Shown piece after piece: positions 53,379-61,148 of a stretch of DNA of 64,000 bases; positions within the stretch are counted from its first letter, which is position 1, and the number at the start of each line of letters is the position of its first letter. This stretch comes from Terracoccus luteus (GTDB taxonomy: Bacteria; Actinomycetota; Actinomycetes; Actinomycetales; Dermatophilaceae). Location of the stretch: contig NZ_RBXT01000001.1 in assembly GCF_003635045.1 (NCBI RefSeq), positions 248,001-312,000 on the forward strand, in the 5' to 3' direction. The position numbers were made by a program, and so were the translations under genes. The notes beneath the pieces are model-generated. The model made no database searches. It had not been told where the DNA came from and was given only the letters and a program-made list of their open reading frames with translations.

Positions 53379-54827
53379 ATGGCACGCGCAGCGCAGGCCG
53401 GACGGGTCACGACCGGCCGCCCCGAGGACCAGCGGTACCCGTTCGGGCAGCTGCTCGTCTACGGGACCCAGCACATCCTCACGATGTACGGCGGCGTCAT
53501 CGCCCCGCCGCTCATCGTCGGCACGGCGGCGGGGCTGCCCGCCACCGACGTCGCCCTGCTCGTCACGGCGGGCATCTTCCTCAGCGGCCTCGCGACGCTG
53601 CTGCAGACGCTCGGCATCGGGCCGGTCGGCAGCCGCCTGCCGATCGTGCAGGGCATCTCGTTCGCGAGCGTCTCGACGATGACGGCCATCGCCAACGACG
53701 GCGGGGTGCAGCCGGTGTTGGGCGCGATCATCGTCGCGGGCGTCATCGGCTTCGTCATCAGCGGCTTCTTCGCCCAGCTCGTCCGGCTCTTCCCGGCCGT
53801 CGTCACCGGCTCGATCATCACCGTCATCGGCCTGTCGCTCATGCCCGTCGCGTTCACGTGGGCGATGGGCGGTGCCGGCAGCAAGACCCTCGGCTCGACG
53901 GGCAACATCGCCTTCGCCGGGCTGACGCTGCTCATCATCCTCGTCATCAGCCGGCTCTTCCAAGGGCCGATCTCGCGCCTGTCGATCCTGCTCGGGCTCA
54001 TCGCCGGCACGCTCATCGCCTTGGCCACGGGGCGAGCCGACTTCTCGCGCGTCGGCGACGCGAAGATCTTTTCGCTGCCTCCGGTGCTGCACTTCGGCGC
54101 CCCGACGTTCCAGGTCGGCGCCATCATCTCGATGACGATCGTCATCCTCGTCATCATGACCGAGACGACCGCCGACATCCTCGCCATCGGCGAGATCGTC
54201 GGCACCGAGGTCGACGCCAAGCGGGTCGGCGACGGCCTGCGCGCCGACATGGCCAGCACCGCCGTCGCGCCGCTGCTCGGCTCGTTCCCGTGCAGCGCCT
54301 TCGCCCAGAACGTCGGCCTCGTGGCCCTCACCGGCATCAAGAGCCGCTACGCCGTCGCCGCCGGCGGTGGGGTGCTCGTCGTGCTCGGACTCTTCCCGGT
54401 TGTCGGCGCCGTCGTCGCCGCGATCCCGTACCCCGTCCTCGGCGGGGCCGGCATCGTGCTCTTCGGCTCGGTCGCGGCATCGGGCATCCGCACCCTGTCG
54501 CGGGTCGACTACCAGGACAACCTCAACATGGTCATCGTCTCGGTGGCGATCGCGGTCGGCATCATCCCCATCGCGGCGCCGACGTTCTGGAACCAGTTCC
54601 CCGAGCAGGTCGCGACCATCCTGCACTCGGGCATCAGCGCCACCGCCATCGTGGCCGTCGTGCTCAACCTGCTCTTCAACGAGGTGAAGAAGGGCAACAA
54701 GCCCGGCGCGTCGGTGTTCTCGGCCGCCGAGGACGAGCGCGACGAGCTCGGCGACACCCTCGACGACGAGCTGCGCGGCGAGAAGCGCCCCGTCCCCGGG
54801 TCGCGCCGCCCCGCCCCCGAGCACTGA
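53379..54827 (+). CDS. nucleobase:cation symporter-2 (xanthine/urate permease)
   Basis: A 482-residue NCS2 purine transporter with about 12-14 membrane helices. FGQLLVYGTQHILTMYGGVI near the start, SRLPIVQGISFASVSTMTAI and the NCS2 signature QNVGLVALTGI (about 313-323) identify it. Xanthine or uric acid is the usual substrate with proton symport. I chose ATG 53379, which follows GGGAG by 6 bases. No purine-catabolism gene is adjacent. The C-terminal tail is charged. Confidence 0.92.
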   Translation: MARAAQAGRVTTGRPEDQRYPFGQLLVYGTQHILTMYGGVIAPPLIVGTAAGLPATDVALLVTAGIFLSGLATLLQTLGIGPVGSRLPIVQGISFASVSTMTAIANDGGVQPVLGAIIVAGVIGFVISGFFAQLVRLFPAVVTGSIITVIGLSLMPVAFTWAMGGAGSKTLGSTGNIAFAGLTLLIILVISRLFQGPISRLSILLGLIAGTLIALATGRADFSRVGDAKIFSLPPVLHFGAPTFQVGAIISMTIVILVIMTETTADILAIGEIVGTEVDAKRVGDGLRADMASTAVAPLLGSFPCSAFAQNVGLVALTGIKSRYAVAAGGGVLVVLGLFPVVGAVVAAIPYPVLGGAGIVLFGSVAASGIRTLSRVDYQDNLNMVIVSVAIAVGIIPIAAPTFWNQFPEQVATILHSGISATAIVAVVLNLLFNEVKKGNKPGASVFSAAEDERDELGDTLDDELRGEKRPVPGSRRPAPEH

Positions 54828-54867
54828 GCCCGGCCCCGCGGTCGACCTCCACCCGCCCCGGCTGACT

Positions 54868-54971
54868 CGAACGAACCGTTCGAGGTCGAGAGCGCTGGAG
54901 GATGCCGAACGCGCCGGTGCACCGACGCGTTCGGACCCCGGCGACGAGGTCGACCTTGAACGGTTCGTTCG
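54868..54971. repeat. nested palindromes downstream of the purine permease
   Basis: An outer inverted repeat (54868-54889 with 54950-54971, 22 bases, one mismatch) encloses an inner 30-base near-perfect palindrome (54905-54934, one mismatched pair, built on CGGTGCACCG). The outer arms hold CGAACGAACCGTTC. It lies in a 265-base gap between convergent genes, upstream of a separate hairpin. Confidence 0.7.
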
Positions 54972-55016
54972 GCGCAGTGGGCCTGTGGAGGCGAGGGGCG
55001 GCAGATCCGGCCACAG

Positions 55017-55062
55017 CGTGAGGATGCCGTCCAGCCCGGGTGGGCGGGACGGCATCCTCACG
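55017..55062. terminator. hairpin terminator with GGATGCCG arms
   Basis: Perfect 16-base arms (55017-55032 and 55047-55062) enclose 14 bases, 31 bases from the stop of the convergent yajQ gene. Each arm carries a GGATGCCG or CGGCATCC octamer. It can serve yajQ and the purine permease. Confidence 0.75.
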
Positions 55063-55092
55063 TCGTGGTGACCCCGCGCGGGGGCCGGCGAC

Positions 55093-55587
55093 TCAGCGGT
55101 AGTTCGTGAACGTCAGCGCGACGTCGAGGTCGGCACCCTGCAGCATCTTCTGGACCGCCTGCAGGTCGTCGCGGGACTTGCTCTGCACCCGCAGCTCGTC
55201 GCCCTGGATCTGGCTCTTGACGCCCTTGGGGCCCTCGTCGCGGATGAGCTTGTTGATCTTCTTCGCGTTCTCCTGGCTGATGCCCTCCTTGAGGGGGGCG
55301 TCGAGGTGGTACTCCTTGCCGGAGATGCGCGGCCCGGCCTCGGGCACGTCGAGGTGCTTGAGGCTGACCTTGCGCTTGACGAGGTGGGTCTGCACGACGT
55401 CGAGCACCGCCTTGCAGCGCTCCTCGGTGCTGGCGCGCATCTTGATCACCTCGCCGGCGAGCTCGACGGAGGCGCCGACGTTCTTGAAGTCGTAGCGCGT
55501 CGCGATCTCCTTGCTGGCGCTGTTGACCGCGTTGGCGATCTCCTGCTTGTCGAACTTGCTGACGACGTCGAACGACGAGTCGGCCAT
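55093..55587 (-). CDS. YajQ family nucleotide-binding protein
   Basis: A 164-residue protein with the YajQ/UPF0234 pattern [38 protein letters not shown] and the C-terminal [20 protein letters not shown] with FTNYR. YajQ proteins bind cyclic di-GMP or nucleic acids in some bacteria; the cellular role here is unknown. I chose ATG 55587, preceded by AAGGAG at 7 bases. It is divergent from the tRNA-Tyr gene. Confidence 0.93.
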   Translation of the reverse strand: MADSSFDVVSKFDKQEIANAVNSASKEIATRYDFKNVGASVELAGEVIKMRASTEERCKAVLDVVQTHLVKRKVSLKHLDVPEAGPRISGKEYHLDAPLKEGISQENAKKINKLIRDEGPKGVKSQIQGDELRVQSKSRDDLQAVQKMLQGADLDVALTFTNYR

Positions 55588-55646
55588 CGTGGGGCTCCTT
55601 CCGGGGCGTCGGGACAACCCGATTCGGCTCGGGTGGGCTTCCTTGC

Positions 55647-55652
55647 TATCCT
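55647..55652 (+). promoter_or_regulatory. -10 box of tRNA-Tyr
   Basis: TATCCT lies 13 bases before the mature tRNA start at 55666, giving a short 5' leader. The -35 is not clear. Confidence 0.45.
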
Positions 55653-55665
55653 TCCATGCGCACGG

Positions 55666-55746
55666 GGCAGGTTGTCCGAGCGGCCAATGGAAACGGACTG
55701 TAAATCCGTCGCGAGAGCTACGAAGGTTCGAATCCTTCACCTGCCA
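55666..55746 (+). tRNA. tRNA-Tyr (GTA)
   Basis: The acceptor arm pairs GGCAGGT with ACCTGCC, followed by discriminator A. The anticodon stem ACGGA/TCCGT holds loop CTGTAAA, so the anticodon is GTA (Tyr). The T arm is GAAGG-TTCGAAT-CCTTC, and a variable arm of about 12 bases marks a class II tRNA, as expected for bacterial tyrosine tRNAs. No CCA is encoded. Confidence 0.95.
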
Positions 55747-55756
55747 CCCAGTGTTG

Positions 55757-55800
55757 AGAAGGGCCCCTGACCAGCGGAGACGCCGGTCAGGGGCCCTTCT
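55757..55800. terminator. terminator between tRNA-Tyr and the GntR gene
   Basis: Perfect 16-base arms (55757-55772 and 55785-55800) with a 12-base loop. The right arm ends in TTCT. It lies 11 bases after the tRNA and 4 bases before the stop of the convergent GntR gene, so it can serve both. Confidence 0.85.
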
Positions 55801-55803
55801 GCG

Positions 55804-56556
55804 TCAGGCGTCCTGGGCCCGGCGGAGGGCAGCGCGCATCGTCTCGAGGGTGAGCGTGAAGTGCTGCTGGGCGCAGGCGTTGGCGGCCTCGGCGTCGCCG
55901 CGCACGACGTGTCCGACGAGCTCGGTGTGCTGGGCGAGGGCCTCGTCGTAGAAGTCGCGGGTGTACGGCTCGGCACCGAACCCGAGCGTGGCCGCCGCGG
56001 TGAGGTGGGCGCTCAGTGACGTGAGGTGCGGGTTGCCGGCGGCCGCGGTGACGAGGCCGTGCAGCCGGCGGTCGGCGCTGCGCGCCTCGGTCATCGACTC
56101 CGCGGCGCGGAAGTCGCCCAGCGCCGCCTCGAGCGCCTCGACGTCGGCAGAGGTCCGGCGCTGGGCCGCGGCGCGGGCGATCATGCCCTCGACCATGCAG
56201 CGGTAGTCGTACAGCTCCTGCAACCGGGGGATCTCGGTCTCGAGGGTACGGCGGGCGAGGTCGGGGGCGACGTCCTCCCACGACATCTCGGCGACGAAGG
56301 CCCCGCCGGCGCGACCGCGCCGGGTCTCGATGAGCCCGAGCTCGGTGACCTGCTGGAGGGCCTGGCGAACCGTCTGCCGGCTCACTCCGAGGGAGGCGGC
56401 GAGCTCGCGCTCGGGCGGCAGCCGCTCGCCGGGGGAGTACTCGCCGACGGCGATGGCGGTGACGAGCCGGTCGGTGAGCGACGTTGCCTTCGTGCGGGGC
56501 TCGGCCGCCAGCAGGACGGAGCCGTCCCCGTCGGCCGTCCCCCCGTGCGCGTCCAC
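55804..56556 (-). CDS. FadR/GntR family transcriptional regulator
   Basis: A 250-residue GntR regulator of the FadR subgroup. The winged helix is GEYSPGERLPPERELAASLG with VSRQTVRQALQQVTELGLIE (about 38-78), followed by a helical FCD ligand domain with possible metal-binding His in RRLHGLVTAAAGNPHL and QHTELVGHV. It is divergent from the peptidase-permease-amidase operon, which it probably controls in response to a small acid or amino-acid derivative. The start is GTG 56556. Confidence 0.92.
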   Translation of the reverse strand: MDAHGGTADGDGSVLLAAEPRTKATSLTDRLVTAIAVGEYSPGERLPPERELAASLGVSRQTVRQALQQVTELGLIETRRGRAGGAFVAEMSWEDVAPDLARRTLETEIPRLQELYDYRCMVEGMIARAAAQRRTSADVEALEAALGDFRAAESMTEARSADRRLHGLVTAAAGNPHLTSLSAHLTAAATLGFGAEPYTRDFYDEALAQHTELVGHVVRGDAEAANACAQQHFTLTLETMRAALRRAQDA

Positions 56557-56599
56557 ACGCCGAGTCTAGGCGTGTCGTATCGCGAGCCACCCATCTAAA

Positions 56600-56632
56600 G
56601 GTCTTGTCAGCAGACCATTTGCGTGGTCCACT
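56600..56632 (+). promoter_or_regulatory. promoter and GntR operator of the peptidase operon
   Basis: TTGTCA (56604-56609) and TCCACT (56627-56632) are spaced by 17 bases. Two inverted repeats overlap the promoter: GGTCT-N7-AGACC (56600-56616) and GACCA-N6-TGGTC (56613-56628), sharing a half-site. Such paired half-sites in a divergent gap suit the adjacent GntR protein. Confidence 0.5.
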
Positions 56633-56657
56633 CTTCCCCGACCCACGAGGAGGACGC

Positions 56658-57584
56658 ATGGCGACGACGCACGACGACCGGTTCCCGGAGCCCACGACCG
56701 AGGGCGAGGTCGAGTTCCGCGGCCATCGCACCTGGTACCGCGTCACGGGTGAGCTCGACCCGGATGCCGAGCAGGCCCCCCTCGTCGTGCTGCACGGCGG
56801 CCCGGGGGCCGCCCACAACTACACGCTGATGATGGCCAACCTCGCCGGTCGCGGGCGCACGGTCGTGCACTACGACCAGCTCGGCTGCGGCGGCAGCACC
56901 CACCTGCCCGACGCGCCGGCCGACTTCTGGACCCCGGCTCTCTTCGTCGACGAGCTGCGCACCGTCGTGCGCGAGCTCGGCATCGAGCGGCGCTTCCACC
57001 TGCTCGGCCAGTCGTGGGGCGGGATGCTCGGCCCCGAGGTCGTGCTCGCCGACGACAGCGGCATCCGCAGCCTCAGCATCTGCGACTCGCCCGCCTCGAT
57101 GCAGCTCTGGCTCGAGGCCGCCAACACCCTGCGTGACCGGCTGCCCGACGACGTCCAGGCCACGCTGCTGCGTCACGAGGAGGCGGGCACCACCGACTCG
57201 CCCGAGTACGCGGAGGCCGAGAAGGTGTTCTACGACCGGCACGTCTGCCGCGTCGTGCCCAACCCGCCCGAGGTCACCGACTCGTTCGCCCAGATCGAGC
57301 AGGACCCGACGGTCTACCACACCATGAACGGCCCCTCGGAGTTCCACGTCGTCGGGTCGCTCAAGGACTGGTCGGTCGTCGACCGGCTCGACGGCATCCG
57401 GGTGCCCACCCTCGTCGTCGCCGGGGCGCACGACGAGGCCATGCCCGCGGTGTGGCAGCCCTTCCTCGACCGCATCCCCGACGTGCGCTCCCACGTGTTC
57501 CCCGAGTCGAGCCACATGCCGCACGTCGAGGAGCCCGACGCCTTCCTCGACGTCGTCGAGGCGTTCCTCCGCGAGCACGACTGA
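56658..57584 (+). CDS. proline iminopeptidase-family hydrolase
   Basis: A 308-residue alpha/beta hydrolase. VVLHGGPGAAHNY (oxyanion hole), VVHYDQLGCGGSTHL, the nucleophile elbow HLLGQSWGGMLGPEV (Ser about 118), the Asp in GAHDEAM and the His in ESSHMPHVEEP make up a proline-iminopeptidase-type active site. Family members cleave N-terminal proline or amide-like substrates. ATG 56658 follows GAGGAGG. With the APC permease and amidase downstream it suggests uptake and breakdown of an amide or amino-acid compound. Confidence 0.9.
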   Translation: MATTHDDRFPEPTTEGEVEFRGHRTWYRVTGELDPDAEQAPLVVLHGGPGAAHNYTLMMANLAGRGRTVVHYDQLGCGGSTHLPDAPADFWTPALFVDELRTVVRELGIERRFHLLGQSWGGMLGPEVVLADDSGIRSLSICDSPASMQLWLEAANTLRDRLPDDVQATLLRHEEAGTTDSPEYAEAEKVFYDRHVCRVVPNPPEVTDSFAQIEQDPTVYHTMNGPSEFHVVGSLKDWSVVDRLDGIRVPTLVVAGAHDEAMPAVWQPFLDRIPDVRSHVFPESSHMPHVEEPDAFLDVVEAFLREHD

Positions 57585-57697
57585 GCCAGAACGACGTTCG
57601 TCCCTCCCCGTAGACGAACCACCCGGCATCCGCCGGCCCCCGCACCGCACAGACCCACCGGCCCGCACCCGGCCACCACGCGAATCGGAGCACCCCC

Positions 57698-59206
57698 ATG
57701 TCCACCACCGACCGGCACGCCCCCGGGGCGGGCGACCTCGCCCAGTTCGGCTACAAGCAGGAGCTGAGCCGTGGCCTGTCCACGACCGACCTGCTCATCT
57801 ACGGCCTCGTCTTCATGGTGCCCATCGCGCCGTGGGCGATCTACGGCACCGTCTACAACGAGGCGAAGGGCATGGTGCCCCTCGTCTACCTCATCGGCCT
57901 CGTCGCGATGGTCTTCACCGCGCTGTCGTACGCGCAGATGAGCCGGGCCTTCCCGATCGCCGGCTCGGTCTACTCCTACGTCGGGCGCGGCATCCACCCC
58001 AAGCTCGGCTTCATCGCGGGCTGGACGATCCTGCTCGACTACCTCCTCGTCCCGACGCTGCTCTACGTCTTCGCGGCGGAGTCGATGTCGGGCATCTTCC
58101 CGTCGGTGCCGAAGTGGGCGTGGATCCTGCTCTTCCTCGTCGTCAACACGGCGGTCAACTACATCGGCATCTCGTTCACCGCCGTCGTCAACCGCCTTTT
58201 CCTCACCGCCGAGGTGCTCTTCATCGTCATCTTCGTCGTCATGGCCGTCGTGGCCATCGCGAACGGCACCGGTGGCGCCGAGGTGACGACGAAGCCGATC
58301 TTCGACTCGGCCAGCTTCTCGGCCCCCCTCGTCGCCACCGCCCTGTCGATCGCCGTCCTGTCGTTCCTCGGCTTCGACGGCATCGCCACCCTGTCGGAGG
58401 AGAGCAAGGGCGGTCACCGCTCCGCAGGCATCGCCATGATCGGCGGGCTGTTCCTCGTCGCCTTCTTCTTCGTCTCGCAGACCTGGCTCGCCGGCATGCT
58501 CATCCCGAACACGACCTCCTTCCCGGAGGACGAGGCGGGCAACGCCTTCTTCGACATCGTCGGGCGCATCAGCGGAAACGGCTGGCAGATCGCCTTCCTC
58601 GCGATGAACGCCCTCGCCGTCGGCATCGCGAACGCCGTCGCCGCCCAGAGCGCCACGTCGCGCCTGCTGTTCTCGATGAGCCGTGACGGCCAGCTGCCGC
58701 GCTTCCTCGCGTACATCAACCCCCGCAGCAAGGTGCCCGAGCGCGCCATCCTGCTCGTCGCCGGCATCACCCTCGTGCTCGGCCTCTTCTTCGTCGGCCA
58801 GATCGGGCTCATCAGCTCGCTCGTCAACTTCGGCGCGCTGACGGCGTTCCTGCTGCTGCACGTCTCGGTCGTCACCTACTACGGCGTGCGCCGCCGCTCG
58901 GGCAACGTGCTGCTGCACTGGGTCGGCCCCGTCATCGGCTTCGCCATCATCGGCTTCGTCCTCTGGAACGCCGAGCCCGCGGCGAAGATCGGCGGCCTCG
59001 TCTGGCTCGCCATCGGTGTCCTCGTGCTGGCGTACTACAGCCGCAAGGGGATCGGCATCCTCCCTGAACACCGCGCCGACAGCGCAACGGAGCTCGGCGA
59101 CGTCACCACGAGCGAGGATGCCGGTCAGCCCGGTCCCGCAGCCACCGCGCGGCAGCGTGCCGCGTCGCACTCCACCGACCCGTCGACGACCGAGGGACGC
59201 CCATGA
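57698..59206 (+). CDS. APC family amino-acid permease
   Basis: A 502-residue transporter with about 12 helices. LSTTDLLIYGLVFMVPIAPW is the first helix and AFPIAGSVYSYVGRGIHPKL the second-third region; FLGFDGIATLSEESKGG is the APC signature. It would import an amino acid or related amine. A 113-base gap separates it from the hydrolase, and its stop overlaps the amidase start (ATGA at 59203). The C-terminal 50 residues are polar and unconserved. Confidence 0.9.
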   Translation: MSTTDRHAPGAGDLAQFGYKQELSRGLSTTDLLIYGLVFMVPIAPWAIYGTVYNEAKGMVPLVYLIGLVAMVFTALSYAQMSRAFPIAGSVYSYVGRGIHPKLGFIAGWTILLDYLLVPTLLYVFAAESMSGIFPSVPKWAWILLFLVVNTAVNYIGISFTAVVNRLFLTAEVLFIVIFVVMAVVAIANGTGGAEVTTKPIFDSASFSAPLVATALSIAVLSFLGFDGIATLSEESKGGHRSAGIAMIGGLFLVAFFFVSQTWLAGMLIPNTTSFPEDEAGNAFFDIVGRISGNGWQIAFLAMNALAVGIANAVAAQSATSRLLFSMSRDGQLPRFLAYINPRSKVPERAILLVAGITLVLGLFFVGQIGLISSLVNFGALTAFLLLHVSVVTYYGVRRRSGNVLLHWVGPVIGFAIIGFVLWNAEPAAKIGGLVWLAIGVLVLAYYSRKGIGILPEHRADSATELGDVTTSEDAGQPGPAATARQRAASHSTDPSTTEGRP

Positions 59207-60132
59207 CCACCACGCACCTCATCACCAAGGACCACGCCCACGCGGGCTACTCGGCCGACCACGAGCCGGTGCTCACCGTCGAGCCCGGCACCGGCGAGCG
59301 CATCACCTTCGAGACCGACGACGCGGCCTACGCGCAGATGGAGGAGCACCGCGACCTCGCCCGGGTGACGGCCACCATCAACCCGGTGACCGGGCCCGTC
59401 CACGTCGAGGGGGCCGAGCCCGGCGACGCGCTCGCCGTGACGATCCACGACATCGAGATGGCCGAGCACGGCTGGTCGGTCTACATCCCCGGAGCCGGTG
59501 CCCTGACCCGCCCGATGGGCGAGGAGTGGTACGTGCGCCGCGTCCCCGTGCGCGACGGCCGGGTGACGCTCACCGACCGGTTCGACTGCGAGGTCGCACC
59601 GATGATCGGCTGCATCGGCGTCGCGCCGGCCCGGGGCGAGATGTCGACGGTCATGCCGTCGTACCCGACGGGCGGCAACATGGACCTCACCGACGCCCGC
59701 CCCGGCTCCACCGTCTACCTGCCCGTCGAGGTCGCCGGTGCCCGCCTGGCCATCGGGGACCTGCACGCCGTGATGGCCCGGGGCGAGAGCTCGTTCGTCG
59801 CCATCGAGATCGCCGGCCGGGCCACGGTGAGCGTCGACCTCGTCAAGGGCATGGGCCTGCGGGCGCCCCGCGTCGACACCGGCGACGAGCTCGTCTGCGT
59901 CGGTCTCGGTGACCCGGTGCAGGACTCCATCGACCGAGCCTACGAGGACCTCTTCGCCGCGCTCACCGACGAGCACGGCTACAGCCGGCACGACGCGTAC
60001 ACCGTGATGAGCGCCGTGGCCCACACCGAGCTCGGCGGTCCGACCGGGTCGGTGGCACCCGACCCGCTGCACCCGTTCCGGGCCGTCGGTCAGGTCACGC
60101 TCGCCCGCATCGCCAAGCGGTACCTCTCCTAG
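59203..60132 (+). CDS. acetamidase/formamidase family protein
   Basis: A 309-residue FmdA/AmdA-type amidase. GERITFETDDAAY, INPVTGPVHVEGAEPGDALA, CIGVAPARGEMSTVMPSYPT and GNMDLTDARPGSTVYLPVEV match the family, which hydrolyses short amides to ammonia and acid. It is coupled to the permease (ATGA). Its TAG stop is shared with the TAG of the convergent dehydrogenase gene in the palindrome CTAG (60129-60132). Confidence 0.92.
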   Translation: MTTTHLITKDHAHAGYSADHEPVLTVEPGTGERITFETDDAAYAQMEEHRDLARVTATINPVTGPVHVEGAEPGDALAVTIHDIEMAEHGWSVYIPGAGALTRPMGEEWYVRRVPVRDGRVTLTDRFDCEVAPMIGCIGVAPARGEMSTVMPSYPTGGNMDLTDARPGSTVYLPVEVAGARLAIGDLHAVMARGESSFVAIEIAGRATVSVDLVKGMGLRAPRVDTGDELVCVGLGDPVQDSIDRAYEDLFAALTDEHGYSRHDAYTVMSAVAHTELGGPTGSVAPDPLHPFRAVGQVTLARIAKRYLS

Positions 60133-61049
60133 TCCGTGTCGTCGACACCCCCGTCGGGGGCACCCGCGGGGGCACCCTCGCTGCCGAAGCTCGCGTAGTA
60201 CGCGGCGGCGAGGTCATCGTCTCCGTGCCCCAGGGCGGCCGCCCGACCGAGACGGTCGGCGGCCGCCCGGGCCACGTCGAGCCGGACCCCGGCGTCGTCA
60301 CCGGCGCCGACGATGAGCCGCGCGTCCTTCTCGGCGGTGGTCACCGCGAACTGGGCGGGTGACAGGCCACCCTCACGGATGAGGCCGGTCTTGGCCCGCA
60401 GGTAGCCCATGTCGAGCGGTCCGCCCTCGATGGCGGCGAGGAAGTCGTCGGGGTCGACGCCGAGGCCCTGCGCCAGCGCCAGCGTCTCGCCCGCGGCGGC
60501 CGTGACCGCGATGACCCAGCTGTTGGCCACGAGCTTGAGGCGCGTCGCGGCCCCGGGCGTCTCGCCCGTCCACGTCGTGCGCGAGCCGACCGCGTCGAAG
60601 ACGGCGGCGGCGCGGTCGCGGCCCTCCTGCGGCCCCGCCGCGAGCACGACGAGCTCGCCGGCCTCGGCCGGGCCCCGGGTGCCGAGCACGGGGGAGTCGA
60701 CGAGCACGAGGCCGCGCTCGCGAGCCAGCGACGCGAGGTCGTCGAGGTCGTCCAGCCCCACCGTCGTCGCCTGCAGCCAGACCGCACCCCGCTCGACCCC
60801 GGCGACCGCGGACGCCATGACCTGGCGCACCGCCTCGCCGTCGTGGAGCATCGTGACGACGGCCTGAGCCCCCCGCACGGCCTCCTCAGCTGAGTCGGCG
60901 ACCGTCACGCCGTCGTTCGCGAGCGGCTCCGCCTTGTCCCTGCTGCGGTTCCACGCCCGCACGTCGTGGCCCGCCGAGGCGAGGTTGCGCGCCATGGCGG
61001 CGCCCATGATGCCGGTGCCGAGCACGGCGACCGTGAGGTGGTTCGTCAT
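60129..61049 (-). CDS. NAD(P)-dependent beta-hydroxyacid dehydrogenase
   Basis: A 306-residue protein of the 3-hydroxyisobutyrate/6-phosphogluconate dehydrogenase superfamily. VAVLGTGIMGAAMARNLASA (about 6-25) binds NAD(P); substrate residues are in DSPVLGTRGPAEAGELVVLA, and the catalytic Lys region is ATRLKLVANSWVIAVTAAAG. The substrate (succinic semialdehyde, glyoxylate or similar) is unknown. ATG 61049 is the start. The C-terminal 20 residues are Gly/Asp/Pro-rich. It is divergent from recQ. Confidence 0.9.
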   Translation of the reverse strand: MTNHLTVAVLGTGIMGAAMARNLASAGHDVRAWNRSRDKAEPLANDGVTVADSAEEAVRGAQAVVTMLHDGEAVRQVMASAVAGVERGAVWLQATTVGLDDLDDLASLARERGLVLVDSPVLGTRGPAEAGELVVLAAGPQEGRDRAAAVFDAVGSRTTWTGETPGAATRLKLVANSWVIAVTAAAGETLALAQGLGVDPDDFLAAIEGGPLDMGYLRAKTGLIREGGLSPAQFAVTTAEKDARLIVGAGDDAGVRLDVARAAADRLGRAAALGHGDDDLAAAYYASFGSEGAPAGAPDGGVDDTD

Positions 61050-61114
61050 GACAGCGGACGTACCCGCCACCCGCGGTGCGCGAGCACCGACGTCGCCCAC
61101 CGGCATCCACGGGT

Positions 61115-61139
61115 GTTTGCCTCGGCGGTCGGGGGGTAC
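61115..61139 (+). promoter_or_regulatory. SigB/SigF-type promoter of recQ, leaderless
   Basis: GTTT (61115-61118) and GGGTAC (61134-61139) are separated by exactly 15 bases. The start codon GTG follows 9 bases after the -10 element, where transcription should begin, so the transcript would be leaderless. Confidence 0.65.
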
Positions 61140-61148
61140 GACCGCTTC

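Noticed and set aside
54867..54883. Possible LexA box (TCGAAC...GTTCGA)
   Set aside because: The half-sites are separated by five bases where the actinobacterial SOS box has four, and it lies between convergent gene ends, not at a promoter.
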